Positions 48,469 through 59,608 of a stretch of 64,000 bases of DNA are shown here, piece after piece. Position numbers and translations under genes: made by a program. Under the pieces are notes generated by a model, which was not told the DNA's origin, did not search any database, and was given only the letters and a program-made list of their open reading frames with translations. Source of the DNA: Chamaecrista fasciculata (lineage: Eukaryota; Streptophyta; Magnoliopsida; Fabales; Fabaceae); assembly GCA_003254925.1 (NCBI GenBank), contig QANZ01012023.1, forward strand, positions 44,172-108,171. Reading direction: 5' to 3'. Numbering within the stretch: position 1 is the stretch's first letter; each line of letters starts with the position of its first letter.

Positions 48469-50001
48469 TTGATTCTACAATTAGATATGAAAAGTTTAAT
48501 TAGCAGGAAAAATATAATATATCCACCATTTTATAAAACCCAGTAAAATTTATTATTAGTGGCTAAGACCCATATTTCACCAAAGTTTACCGTCGCTGAG
48601 GGCGATCATGCACCCTTTGGTTATTTAGGTAGGTAACTCCTTACCAATCACATCCTATGTGACTCTTAGATCTTTATGGGACTGTATCATCATATGTACT
48701 TATTATGGCATGTTTATCCCATCTAATGCCTTGAGGTCCAAAACCGTTTTGATAACCCCATTAAGTCACACAATAAAACTTGTGAATGGCTAGGCTCAAA
48801 ACAACGAGGCCGAGGCCCAATCCCATATCGTCAAGGCCCAACTAAACACGTGTCGCTGAGGGCGATCACCGCATTTAAAGAACCAGGATTTCAATAAGCG
48901 TCGTGTTGAAACTCCCATTCACCCGTGTCTCCTCAAGGTCAAGGTAGATACGTGTCACTGAGGTCTATCACCGCTCTACGATGAACGAGATTTCAACAGG
49001 GTGTTTTATTGACGGCATTATAACTTAAGATTTTCTAAAAGGGTTTGATTATTAAAATGTTCCCTTTTATAGTTTAATTTTAAAACTCCTTTTAAAACCA
49101 AACGAGTCATGCCACATGTTTATTTCCCCATGTATCACATACATATAAACATGTGCACGAATCTTGCATCCTATGTAAAATCCCACGCTCGTATCGTATA
49201 CGTGGTTGTAGCGTAAGAATTAAAGTAGCATGTTAAAATTTTGCACCCCAAGCATACATCTAGCGCATTGTATCACATATAAAACTAAATGCAAAACATA
49301 CCGTGTTTAGATATGGCCCATCTACCCTATAATTCTCCCAAACCAATGAGAGAATTTTTCTAAAAAGAAAAATAAAATTACATAAGAATAAACCTCAGTT
49401 ACATTGAGGTATAAACTGAAAGTAAAATTACAATAGAGTGGAGGGAGACGACACGCAGGCCGTATTTACCAAAAACCCTAGAGCCATATCCAACACCACA
49501 CAATTCACATATGAACAATTCATATAATTATGTCAAACACAGCATACAACACATATTAAAAACCATTTTTAAAAATGTGTTTAATTTAGGGTTTGTGCAA
49601 TTTTAACATGCCTTTCTTGAAATTAGGCCTATTATCAATAATTATAAAAACCATGAATCTCATTCAAGAATTTAAATTATTGACCCAAAAATTTTAAAAT
49701 TCAAAATTTTAGTAAATTTTCAGCCACCCCACTATAATTATAATTAAAAAAATTTTATTTATAATTATATATAGGGATTTCGACTTTAGGCCTTAAATTC
49801 AAGAAAAATTTTCCAATCGATCCTATCGATTCCATATGCATCATATACATATAATTTGCACCTTTTTTCGTAGATTGAGTTTTTTTTTAAGAAAACTATT
49901 CGGTGGATTTTTCGTAAAACTAAACATGTGATTGAAAGCGGTAAACACACATATCATACATCATATGTACACACAAAAAGTTTTAAATCCAGGACTAGCG
50001 T
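48469..50001 (-). promoter_or_regulatory. Copia D 5' leader with three hairpin copies
   Basis: GTCGCTGAGGGCGATC at 48592-48607 and 48852-48867, and a degraded copy GTCACTGAGGTCTATC at 48954-48969. Spacings 260 and 102 bp equal those of A. The GGAGACGACACGCAGGCCG block is at about 49443-49461. No gene is evident. Confidence 0.7.
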
Positions 50002-50014
50002 GGCTCTGATACCA
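50002..50014 (-). other. Primer binding site, tRNA-iMet type (Copia D)
   Basis: Minus strand TGGTATCAGAGCC, one base from the LTR. Confidence 0.93.
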
Positions 50015-50015
50015 C

Positions 50016-51982
50016 TGTTGGGTAATCCAGGCGCCAGAACGCAGCGGAAGCAAAACGTAAAATTAAAATTTTTAGCGCCAGGCCCAAGATTTCCCGAACG
50101 GATCCGCTAGTTGAATTTAAAACCTGTTAAGATAGTGGTATACCTCACGAGTTCCAATCGGCTTGGTTGTACGGGGCGTGTGCTAGAAGTCCACTCGTAG
50201 CGTCCTCCCTCCGCTGGTGATCCACATGAGCAGTTTGTCGGGCACCAAGGTGCTAGCCTTCTGTTCTTTTCTCCAAAAGAACCAGGGACTCGTTCTACAG
50301 TATTTGAATTCAAGAACTCTTTCCCGAATCAAAACAAAAGTGGCGCAAGGGGAGAAGAAAGGGGCAAGAACTCTTTCTTATTTTTCCTCCTCTCAAAACC
50401 CTAATTTTTGGTGGTGCAAATCGAATTTCCTAACACCTTAGGCAAACTCGATTTTTCCTCTCTCTAAACTCTAGGGAGCCAAAAATTTTCTCTCACTTAA
50501 ATGAGCTAGGGTGCCAAGTCGACTTGGCCTAATCTATTTATAGAGTTTGGGGAGTTTCATAATTATAATTAGGGAATCCCTAAATTATAGAATTATCAAT
50601 TTATAAAATTATGAGATTACAATAATATCACAATTTTAGGACTTGAATTTCTAATTAAAATATTACGTTAATATTTCAATTCAAATTCAAAATGCAATCT
50701 CTGAGAATCAAATGGAAGATCAAATCTTCCCATGGGACCCACTAGAGCAATGCGCCATCCTCCCTCCTTTATCTTGGAATTTTATAAATCAAAAATATTC
50801 CTGATTTTAGGAAGTCATGATTTTCCAAAGATTATGAGTTAAGATATTACCCTAATATCTTATCAAATCTTTTGAATTCAAACTCATGACTTTAATTAAT
50901 AAAACATTTTTATTAATTAAATGCCCTATGAGGCGCCACTCTCATGCTTAATATTAGAGAATTTAATAAATCAATAATCTCCTAACTTTTAGGAACGTTA
51001 TCTGATTTATTATTCCCTAATATTATAATTGTAAATAGATTAATCCCTATTAACTATTTAACAATTATTATATTTAAACTTGTCACACAAATTTAAATAT
51101 ATTACAATTGTAGATTATTTAAGACAAGAATTAATGTCCCAGACATTTTGCTATGTCTTAAATTGTGTCACCGCAGTGACCCACGAATTAACCCTAATTC
51201 GTGTCCCTTTAAGCGGTGTCCTGATCCTGCTCATGTGTGACCCAGCAGGCCCCATGTGAAGTTGGCAGTACGCCATCTCTATGACTTACAAGTCGTGAGC
51301 GGACTCTAGCAAGCCATCACGACTACCCAAAACACGTGAGTTATCGTTTTTACCAAAACCGACTTAACCTTAGTACCTCCTTGTTATAGACCCTATTGTC
51401 CTACGATATCTTGGTCATGGATTAGGCACAGGAAAGTCATCCATAATCCAAACCAAAAATTTCTCGATCTTCTTGAGTAAGTCCCAATTTACTGAGTGGC
51501 CACTCTTTTCCTTGGACAGACTCATCGAGGGCGCCAGTTAGATATCTCCCATTTTGGCCAATCCACATTCCTCAGCACGGCAATCAACCAAACCTGTACC
51601 TAGCCCTTATGGCTACCCTGCTACGGGCAACGTTAGACTAGGCCAAAGTCTGACAAATGCAACGCCGGACTAATGATGACCTCAGGTCTAAGGCGTCGTG
51701 ACAGGCGTACAGGAGAGGCATAGTTGCACCATGACCCTCGTTCCAGCATCTAGTGCATGCATCTCTACGCACCGAGGTCATGCTGGCCTTAGTTCATTTT
51801 CGCTCCCACGAAAACAATCGACCAGGGACAAATTTAGATTAACTATCACATAATTAATCACGGACGCTATCATAGTAAACATGCTAATAATATGATAACA
51901 ACATTAATTCATCTCTATAAATTAATCCATATGTTCAAAACATATACAAAAATTGATTGGCCCTAGGGCATAATTTCCAACA
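50016..51982 (-). repeat. 5' LTR of Copia D
   Basis: 1,967 bp. TATA at 50535-50542 and perfect palindrome CAAGTCGACTTG at 50515-50526. Two private deletions in U3 distinguish it from the 3' LTR: about 23 bp after GATATCTCCC near 51548, and roughly 90 bp after GGAGAGGCA near 51720. Confidence 0.93.
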
Positions 51983-52138
51983 TTTGGGTATCAGGTCACC
52001 TATAAAAAGGCATGGGCGGCGAAGTATAAAGCACTAAAAATTGCCTTCTGTGATTGGGAGGAGTCGTATACTTGTTTCCTCGATTTCTTAGTGTCGTAGA
52101 AGCATTTATGCCTGACACATTCACTGACTTAAGACGGT
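51983..52138 (+). pseudogene. MULE transposase, piece 2
   Basis: Continues piece 1 across the Copia D target duplication. It reads YQVTYKKAWAAKYKALKIA and DWEESY, the linker typically found just before the MULE catalytic core. A frameshift lies near 52098 (VEAFMPDTFTDLR is in another frame). It is cut at 52138 by a solo LTR. Confidence 0.82.
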
Positions 52139-54194
52139 TGTTGGGAAATCACAGGCTCAAAGCGCGCAGCGGAAGCGAAAATTAAATAAAAAAACCTTAA
52201 ATGGCGCTAAGCTTGTGATTACCTACAGGATCCGCTAGCTGAATTTAAACCGGTAAAGGAAGAAGTATAACTCAAGTGTTTCAATCGGTCCTGTTGAATG
52301 GTGCGATTCCGAGAAGTCCACTCCAAGCGTCCTTCCTCTGCCGGTAATCCACACGAACTGTTTGCTGACACCAAGGTGCTAGCCTTCAGTTCTTTTCTCC
52401 AAAAGAACTCGGGACTCCAATCTACGGTTCTTGAACCAAGAAAGATAGGTGGCGTAGGAACACAAGAACCCTTCTTGTTTTCTCTCTCAAAACCCTAGTT
52501 TTTGGGACAAGTCGAATTCAATCTCTCTCTTGGAGAAGTTCGACTTTCTCTCTCTAGGATTAGGGTTACGAATTTTTCCTCACAAAATAGGTGAAAATCG
52601 AATTTTCTCCTCATGTGTGAACTAGCATGCCAAAGTCGACTTGGCCTCCTCTTTTATAGAGTTTGGAGAGTTTGATAATTATAATTAGGGTTTCCCTAAT
52701 TATAATTGAATATCAAATTTTAAAATTATGAGATTACAATAATATCACAATTGTATGACTTGAATTCTTAATTAAAATATTACCTTAATACCTTAATTTA
52801 AATTCAAATCTTCCCTTGGACTCACAATGCCATGCGCCAACTCCCCTCTATTTTCTTGGAATTTAATAAATCAAAATAACAATCCTAACTCTTAGGAAGT
52901 TATAACCATCTTATTATCTTCCAACAATATTGAATTAAAATATTACCCTAATATCTTTAATTCAAATTTTGAATCTTCAAATCTAGATCAAATCTTGAAC
53001 TCAAATTCATGACTTTAATTAACAAAACATTTTCATTAATTAAAAGGTCTATATATGTGGCACAACCCTCAACCCTAATTCTCTTAATATTAGTGAATTT
53101 AATAAATCAATAATCTCCTAACTTTTAGGAACCTTATCTGATTTATTATTCCCTATTATTATAATTGTAAATAGATTAATCCAATTAACTATTTAACAAT
53201 TAATATATTTAAACTTGTCCCACAAATTTAAATATCTCAATCGTAGATTTTATTTAAGACTTCATGTCCCAGACATTCAGTTATATCTTAAATTGTGTCA
53301 CCGGAGTGACTCGCGAATTAAACCAAATTCGTGTCCCTTTAAGCGGTGTCTAGATCCTGCTCATGTGTGACTCAACAGGCCCCACGTGAACTTGGCAGCA
53401 AGTCATCTCCATGACTCACAAGTCGAGAGCGGACTCTAGCAAGCCATCACGACTACCCAAAACACGTGAGTTATCGTTTTATCAAAACCAATTTAACCTT
53501 AGTACCACCTTGTCATAGACCCTATTGTCACACGATATCTTGGTTCTGGATAAGGCACGGGAAAGTCATCCTTAATCCAAACCACAACTTTCTCGATTTC
53601 CTGAGTTAGTCCCATTTTCCTGAGTGGCCACTCTTTTCTTGGACAGACTCATCGAGGGCGCCAGTTAGATATCTCTCATCTCTATGAGGGACAAAATTCC
53701 ATCTTGGTCAACCACATTCCTCAGCATTGTAATCAACCAAACCCGTACCTAGCCTGTATGGCTACCCTGCTACGGGTAACATTGGACTAGGCCAAAGTTC
53801 GACAACTACAACGCCGGAATAGTCAAGACCTCAGGTCTAAGGCATCATGACAGATGTTCTGGAGAGGCTAGCTAATGACTAAACCCATGCAGGACTCTCC
53901 GGGTCGGTCCAACAACTTGTAACCCTTACATAATTGCATCATGACTCTCGTAAAGCATCTAGTGCATGTATCTCTATACATCGAGGTCATGCTGGTCTTG
54001 GTTCATTCTCGCTCCCACGAGAACAATCGACCAGGGACAGATTAAGATTAATTATCTTATAATTAATCAAGGACACTATCATAGTAAACATGCTAATACT
54101 ATGATAACAACATAATTTATCAACTATAAATTAATCAAACATATGTTCAAAACATATACATAAAATGATTGGCCCTAGGGCACAATCTCCAACA
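52139..54194 (-). repeat. Solo LTR (insertion F) in the MULE
   Basis: 2,056-bp single LTR of the same Copia family with perfect duplication ACGGT (52134-52138 and 54195-54199), so it is a true solo LTR made by LTR-LTR recombination. AAAGTCGACTTG at 52632-52643 and TATA near 52652. The U3 hairpin is ATGTAT-CTCT-ATACAT at 53966-53981. Confidence 0.95.
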
Positions 54195-55334
54195 ACGGTT
54201 CCCTTGTACGACACTTCCGCACAATTTTATCGTGCATTTTGGGCTTTCAGACCGTGTATCGATGCATTTCCGCATCTGAAACTGATTGTGCAGGTGCACG
54301 GGACTTTCCTCACCGGTAGATATAAGCACACTTTGCTGATAGCCTGCTCTCAAGACGGTGACAGAAAGATTGTGCCTCTTGCATTTGCAATTGTTGAGAG
54401 CGAAACCGGCAGCGCATGGAAGTGGTTGCTCCAAAGATTGCGCAGACATGTTGTGGGCAGGGATAGGGAAGGAGTTTGCCTTATTTCTGATTGGGCCAAT
54501 GGAATCCTTGAAGCTGTGGCTGATCCACGATGCTGGTGGCAGCCCCCGTTAGGGTACCACGTCTTCTGCCTTAGACACATTTCCAGCAATGTGATGACGC
54601 GGTACAGCTAAAAGTCGCCGAAGATAACAGTCCAAAACATAGGTATGTTATGTTATCTATCGCTAAATCTTGCTCTACTGAAGTTGTATACAATGTCAGT
54701 CACTAATAATACAAATACAAGTTACCAACTGCGGCAGGATAAGGCAGATTCTCTTTTGGGAGAGTTGGAGTTGATCAACGGTGATTGTTACAGGTACTTG
54801 CCTCCGAGGGAGCAATGGATGCAATCGTAAGATGAGGGTCGTCGCTTCCACCACATGATGACAAACCTGGTTGAGTGTATCAACAGCGTGTTCAAAGGAT
54901 TCTGGAAGTTACCTGTAATGGGTGTCATCCAAGGCTTATATTACCGGCTGAATAGGTTCTTCCAGGAACGTCGTGAGACATATGAAGGTCATCTACGATG
55001 AAAGTACTTCTCAAGTCCGACAGAGATATAAACTTGAGCTTCGAGCCCGTAGGTGTGATTGTGGCAAAACATTACCCGTGTGTGCACATAGTGGTTTCTT
55101 GTGTGCGTATGGGTTGGGACTCATTGGCGTACGTACATCCATGCTTCCGATTGGATACAATGATACAGGCATATAACACTCATTTTCAACCTCTGGTGTC
55201 GTCTCATCATAGCCGTCGTACATGGGTCCAACCGTGTGGCCAGACCCCGAAAAATGGAGGAGCAAAAAGGGTTGACCCAAAGAGGCCCGCATTCACAACG
55301 AGATGGACGCCAGGGAACCAGTTGGGACTATTAG
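54195..55334 (+). pseudogene. MULE transposase, piece 3 (catalytic core and SWIM region)
   Basis: Starts FYRAFWAFRPCIDAFPHLK, then the core GTFLTGRYKHTLLIA, PLAFAIVESE and LISDWANGI, then GRRFHHMMTNLVECINSVFKG. It ends in a SWIM-type zinc motif split by a frameshift (CDCG in one frame, PCVHIVVSC in the next, near 55060). The usual first catalytic aspartate (DGTF) is histidine (HGTF, codon CAC near 54297-54299). A stop at 54609-54611 is followed by a plausible intron, GTATGTTATG...GCGGCAG (54643-54737), with CACTAAT as branch-like site. A TAA in EQWMQS-stop near 54828 also breaks the frame. Confidence 0.87.
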
Positions 55335-57561
55335 TGTTGGAGATTGTGCCTTAGGGCCAATCATTTTATATGTGTGAACATGTTGATTGACTAATTTATG
55401 GATGATAAATTTAGTCGTTATCATATTATTAGCATGTTTACTATGATAACAATCCCTGATCAATTATATGATAATTAGTCTAAACTGTCCCTGGTCGCTC
55501 ATTTGAGTGGGAACTTGAAATGAAGTAAGACCAGCATGACCTCGGTGTATAGAGATACATGCACTAGATGCTTTACGAGAGTCATGGTGCAATTATGTAA
55601 GGGGTTACAGGTTGCGGGACCGACCCGGAGAGTCCTGCATGGGTTTAGTCATTAGCAAGCCTCTCCTGTACACCTGTCACGACGCCTTAGACCTGAGGTC
55701 TTGACTTTTCCGGCGTTGTAGTTTTCGAACTTTGGCCTAGTCCAACATTGCCCGTAGTAGGGTAGCCATACAGGCTAGGTACGGGTTTGGTTGATTACTG
55801 TGCTGAGGAATGTGGTTGACCAAGATGGAATTTTGTCCCTCGTTATGAATGAGAGATATTTAACTGGGCCCCTCGATGAGTCTGTCCAAGGAATGTGTGG
55901 CCACACAGGGAAATGGGACTAACTCAGGAAATCGTGAAAGTTGTGGTTTGGATTAAGGATGACTTTCCCGTGCCTTATCCATGACCAAAATATCGTGTGA
56001 CAATCGGGATCAAGACAAGGTGGTACTAAGGTTAAATCGGTTTTTGATAAAGCGATAACTCACGTGTTTTGGGTAGTCGTGATGGCTTGCTAGAGTCCGC
56101 TCTCGACTTGTGAGCCATGGAGATGGCTTGTTGCCAACTTCACGTGAGGCCTGCTAGGTCACACATGAGCAGGATCTAGACACCGCTTAAGGGGACACGA
56201 ATTAGGGTTAATTCGTGAGTCACTCCGGTGACACAATTTAAGACATAGCTGAATATCTAGGACATAAAGTCTTGTCCTAAATAAAATCTACAATTGTGAT
56301 ATTTAAATTTGTGGAACAAGTTTAAATATATTAATTTTTAAATAGTTAATGGGATTAATCTATTTACAATTATAATATTAGGTAATAATAAATTAGATAA
56401 GTTTCCTAAAAGTTAGGAGATTATTGATTTATTAAATTCACTAATATTAGGGTTGAGGATGGTGCCTCATATAGGGATCTTAATGAAAATGTTTTGTTAA
56501 TTAAAGTCATGACTTGGATTTGAATTTGAATTCAAGATTTGATTTTGATTTCAAGATTCAAGATTGAATTAAAGATATCAGGGCAATATTTTAATTTAAT
56601 AATGAATTTGAATTCAAGATTCAAATTTGAATTAAAGATATTAGGGCAATATTTTAATTCAATAATGAATTTGAATTCAAGATTCAAATTCAAGATTCAA
56701 GATTCAATAATGAATTTGAATTCAAGATTCAAATTGGAAATTAATAAGTTGGTTATAACTTCCTAAGAGTTAGAATTGTTATTTTAATTTATTAAATTCC
56801 ATAAAATTAAAGGGGAGGATGGCGCATGGTTTTGTGGGTCCAAGGGAAGATTTGATCTTCTATTTTGATTCTCAAAGATTGCATTTGAATTCAAATTAAG
56901 ATATTATGATAATATTTTAATTAAGAATTCAAGTCCTAAAATTGTGATATTATTGTAATCTCATAATTTTATAATTTGATAATCCTATAATTTAGGGATT
57001 CCCTAATTATAATTATCAACCCCCCAAACTCTATAAATAGGTAAGGCCAAGTCGAATTTGGAAGCTAGCTCTATAGAAGGAAAAAGTCAATTTTTGCTTG
57101 TGTGAGACAAAGGAAAAATTCAGCCAACCCTAGTTCTAGAGAAAGAAAGTCGACTTTCTCCAAGAGAGAGAGAAAGTTCGACTTGCACCAAAAACTTAGG
57201 GTTTTTGTGTGAGACCAAGAAGGTGTTCTTGGTTAGGCGCCACTTTAGTCCTGGAATTCAAGAACAGTTCTTGAATTCCAAGAGCCGTAGATTGGAATCC
57301 CGAGTTCTTTTAGAGGAAAGAACTGAAGGCTAGCACCTTGGTGTCAGCAAACTGTTCGTGTGGATCACCAGCAGAGGAAGAACACTTGGAGTGGGCATCT
57401 CGGAATCGCATCAGTCAAACACACTGATTGAATTGAGGTATACTTCTTCCTTCACCGGTTTAAATCCAACTAGCGGATCTTCGTAGGGAAATCATTGTTT
57501 TGTGCAAACTTTTAATTTTTACAATTTATTTTTTGCTTCCGCTGCGCGTGATTTCCCAAAA
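55335..57561 (+). repeat. Solo LTR (insertion G) in the MULE
   Basis: 2,227 bp, starting TGTTGGAGATTG and ending CCCAAAAA; the usual terminal CA has mutated. Perfect duplication ATTAG (55330-55334 and 57562-57566) fixes the borders. TATAAATA at 57032-57039; the palindrome is degraded (CAAGTCGAATTT, 57048-57059). U3 hairpin TGTAT-AGAG-ATACA at 55546-55559. Confidence 0.94.
56567..56694 (+). repeat. Tandem repeat inside solo LTR G, unit about 64 bp
   Basis: Two adjacent copies starting at ATTAAAGATAT (56567 and 56631), each with a GAATTTGAATTCAAGATTCAA core. A third partial core follows near 56706-56730. This expansion is not seen in the other LTRs and partly explains the greater length of this copy. 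Confidence 0.7.
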
Positions 57562-57619
57562 ATTAGATGTAGCATATGTAAGAGCGTTGGACACAATAAG
57601 AAAAAGTGTCAACAATGAA
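57562..57619 (+). pseudogene. MULE transposase, piece 4 (CCHC zinc knuckle and stop)
   Basis: After the solo LTR the reading RCSICKSVGHNKKKCQQ ends in TGA (57617-57619). C-x2-C-x4-H-x4-C at the extreme C-terminus is usual for MULE transposases, so this is the end of the protein that begins at 33118. Confidence 0.82.
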
Positions 57620-57984
57620 ATAGAAATTTGTAAACTTATGTATTTGTAAACTTATGTATTTGATTCAATGAATGACATTTGTAAGTGACTTTAATTTTGA
57701 ATTTAAATATATATTCGTTTTTTGTATCAATTTATGGATAATTGTTTAAGTGATTATGTAAGTGACTTTAATTTTGAATTTAAATATATATATTTGTTTT
57801 TATTAAAGATGGCCGACTGATCAGCCCAAATATGAACAAGTTATTTGGCGTTCTTTTCATATGTTTAAACTAATAATATATTATAATTAGACCAATTAAT
57901 ATGCTAAGGGCTCCACCAAGGTATGACGTAATAAAGTGGATAAAATAGGTTAATTAGCGTTTATTTATTGTACTTTATAAATAG
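57620..57984. other. AT-rich stretch with a short direct repeat
   Basis: TGTAAGTGACTTTAATTTTG and following bases occur twice (about 57680-57714 and 57757-57791). Possibly the MULE 3' flank. No terminal inverted repeat of the MULE could be recognised. Confidence 0.5.
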
Positions 57985-59219
57985 GTGCTACTTAATGGTT
58001 TATTTGGTGTTTCAGACATCCAAACAGGGCCAAACCAAAAGGGAAACATCCAGAATCAACGAGAAGATACCAAAAAGCACAAGAAATACTTGTGTCGTTG
58101 GTTGAGCCGCCGGCACAAAGGAGGACTTCTCGAGGCGCACGTATCTGAGAGGAGTATGACGTCAGCACGTAAGCTTCAACACAAGTTTAGGCTGAGCCGT
58201 CACTTGCGCCAACGGCCCAAGTGAGAAGTCTCACGGCACACGCAACTTATCGGCTAAAAGATATGTTTTGGATGGCCAAGATTCAAGATATCAAGATATA
58301 TTCGAGATATTCCGAATATTTCGCTGCGCTGCCATGTTGGGCCGCCGGCACACGCAACGGCCCAAGGGCAAATTTGTTCCACTTCTTGCAGTACAAGTCT
58401 AGCATTTGTGTCTATAAATAGAGCTCGTCATTCCACGCTCAAATCATCCCGCAACAGTTTTGTAATACTTTAGAATAGAATAGAGTTCTCTGCCTAGAGC
58501 ATGAGTAACTAATTAGGTAGATACTTGAGGAATGCCTCAAGGATGTGGCTTGAGTTCACCACGTTTTCATTGTAGAGTCTAGATTTTGATGTTGCATTTA
58601 TGAGGTATGCTCAACTCTTTCATGGTAATTGTTGAAGTTGTTTATACATTAGATTGATAGATCAGTACTTTATTAGGGATAAAACTTGGTATTCCTGGAG
58701 TCTATCTCTTTTACGCTTAATAAATGTTGCTCTTTAAACATGTTATTCGCATAGTTGGTTTACTTAAGAGTTTTCTATCTATCTTAGAAAGTATAATTAG
58801 GAAAACTCTATTATTATAAAATGTTTACTTGGTATTCAAGGCAATCTCTATTATTGCTCCGATACTGCAATAATAGATATTGCCTTGAAGAGCTATGACA
58901 AATGCTCAATTCCCCCAGTTTGGGTTGAGTTACCTATCCTAATCTTATATCATTCACCATTGCTTGATACACCATTTAACTTGGTTAAGTAAATGCACAT
59001 TAATTATCTATTCTCTATCTTGAATGAACTATGATAGTCCATCTCTAGGGTTTTCTCTCAAGTATTGTTTATTCATTATATTAATTCGTGACAATTTTAT
59101 AACTAAAATTATAAACTACAACCTTCATCACAATTCTCTTAGTCTCATCACATTGAGTTCCGTGAGAGATTCGACTTTAGGTTAGCATCTATACTATATT
59201 ATAATAAATATAGTAATAA
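57985..59219 (+). repeat. Unclassified LTR-like or promoter-like region
   Basis: TATAAATAGAGC at 58412-58423 follows a GC-richer stretch containing repeated GCCGCCGGCACA words and the inverted pair TTGGGCCG/CGGCCCAA (58337-58365). Downstream sequence to about 59190 ends with CCGTGAGAGATTCGACTTTAG, a style common near the 3' end of Athila/Tat-type Gypsy LTRs. No clear TG...CA ends, second copy or primer site were found. It could instead be the promoter and leader of the mobile-domain gene that follows. Confidence 0.35.
58835..58889. repeat. Near-perfect 22-bp foldback
   Basis: Arms 58835-58856 and 58868-58889 are reverse complements with one mismatch, around an 11-base loop CTCCGATACTG. It could be a small hairpin RNA or simply an insertion scar. 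There is no expression evidence. Confidence 0.75.
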
Positions 59220-59239
59220 TGGCGAGGCTAAAGTATTAT

Positions 59240-59608
59240 TAAATTTGGCTCGCTTGACACCTTACGACAGGTGTCCGACCACCGACAGACATGATCATGA
59301 TCGAGAACTACAAATGCGAATCGTGAACCCTAGCCTCGACCGACCCCACTGTGCTCTATTTGGTGGATCGACATATTGCAGTGGATGTTTGGAATGGCGA
59401 GGTAGTCTTCATGGTTATTTGGTTAACCTAGTTTTTTATGGTTATTTAATTGCTTTTATTTATCTTTTAATACCTTTCTATTATCATATTGTAGCAGCCA
59501 GCCCGTACTCTCCAGCTACGCCGATGCACACAGTCTCAGCAGTTTCTTGGTGATCCGCCACCGCAGATCGTACCATATCTTGTGTGTGCTGGGTTCTATG
59601 GGGTCTCT
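59240..59608 (+). pseudogene. Plant mobile domain (PMD) fragment with apparent intron
   Basis: One frame before 59401 gives DPTVLYLVDRHIAVDVWNGE. After removing a well-formed 93-bp intron (GTAGTC at 59402, T-rich tract, TTGTAG ending 59494) the reading continues QPARTLQLRRCTQSQQFLG, then DPPPQIVPYLVCAGFYGVS. Phrases of this kind begin the plant mobile domain found in MAIN/MAIL proteins and in genes named phosphatase 7 long form homologue, and are often carried by transposons. Upstream, VNPSLD lies in a different frame, implying a frameshift. The conserved middle and end of the domain are absent because Copia H inserted at 59609. Confidence 0.6.

Larger units (their letters stand above)
33448..51982 (-). 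mobile_element. Copia retrotransposon D, full length but carrying nested Copia E
   Basis: Outer ends are flanked by a perfect duplication TTTGG (33443-33447 and 51983-51987). Removing Copia E (37306-46376) and one target copy leaves an element of about 9.5 kb with two LTRs, tRNA-iMet primer site, leader, gag-pol and polypurine tract on the minus strand. The LTR 3' end begins GGCGCCTGGATTACCCAACA in sense, a variant specific to D. Confidence 0.93.

Noticed and set aside
56539..56766. 75-codon frame with repeating SRFKFELKILG phrases
   Set aside because: Translation of the tandem repeat in solo LTR G, not a gene.
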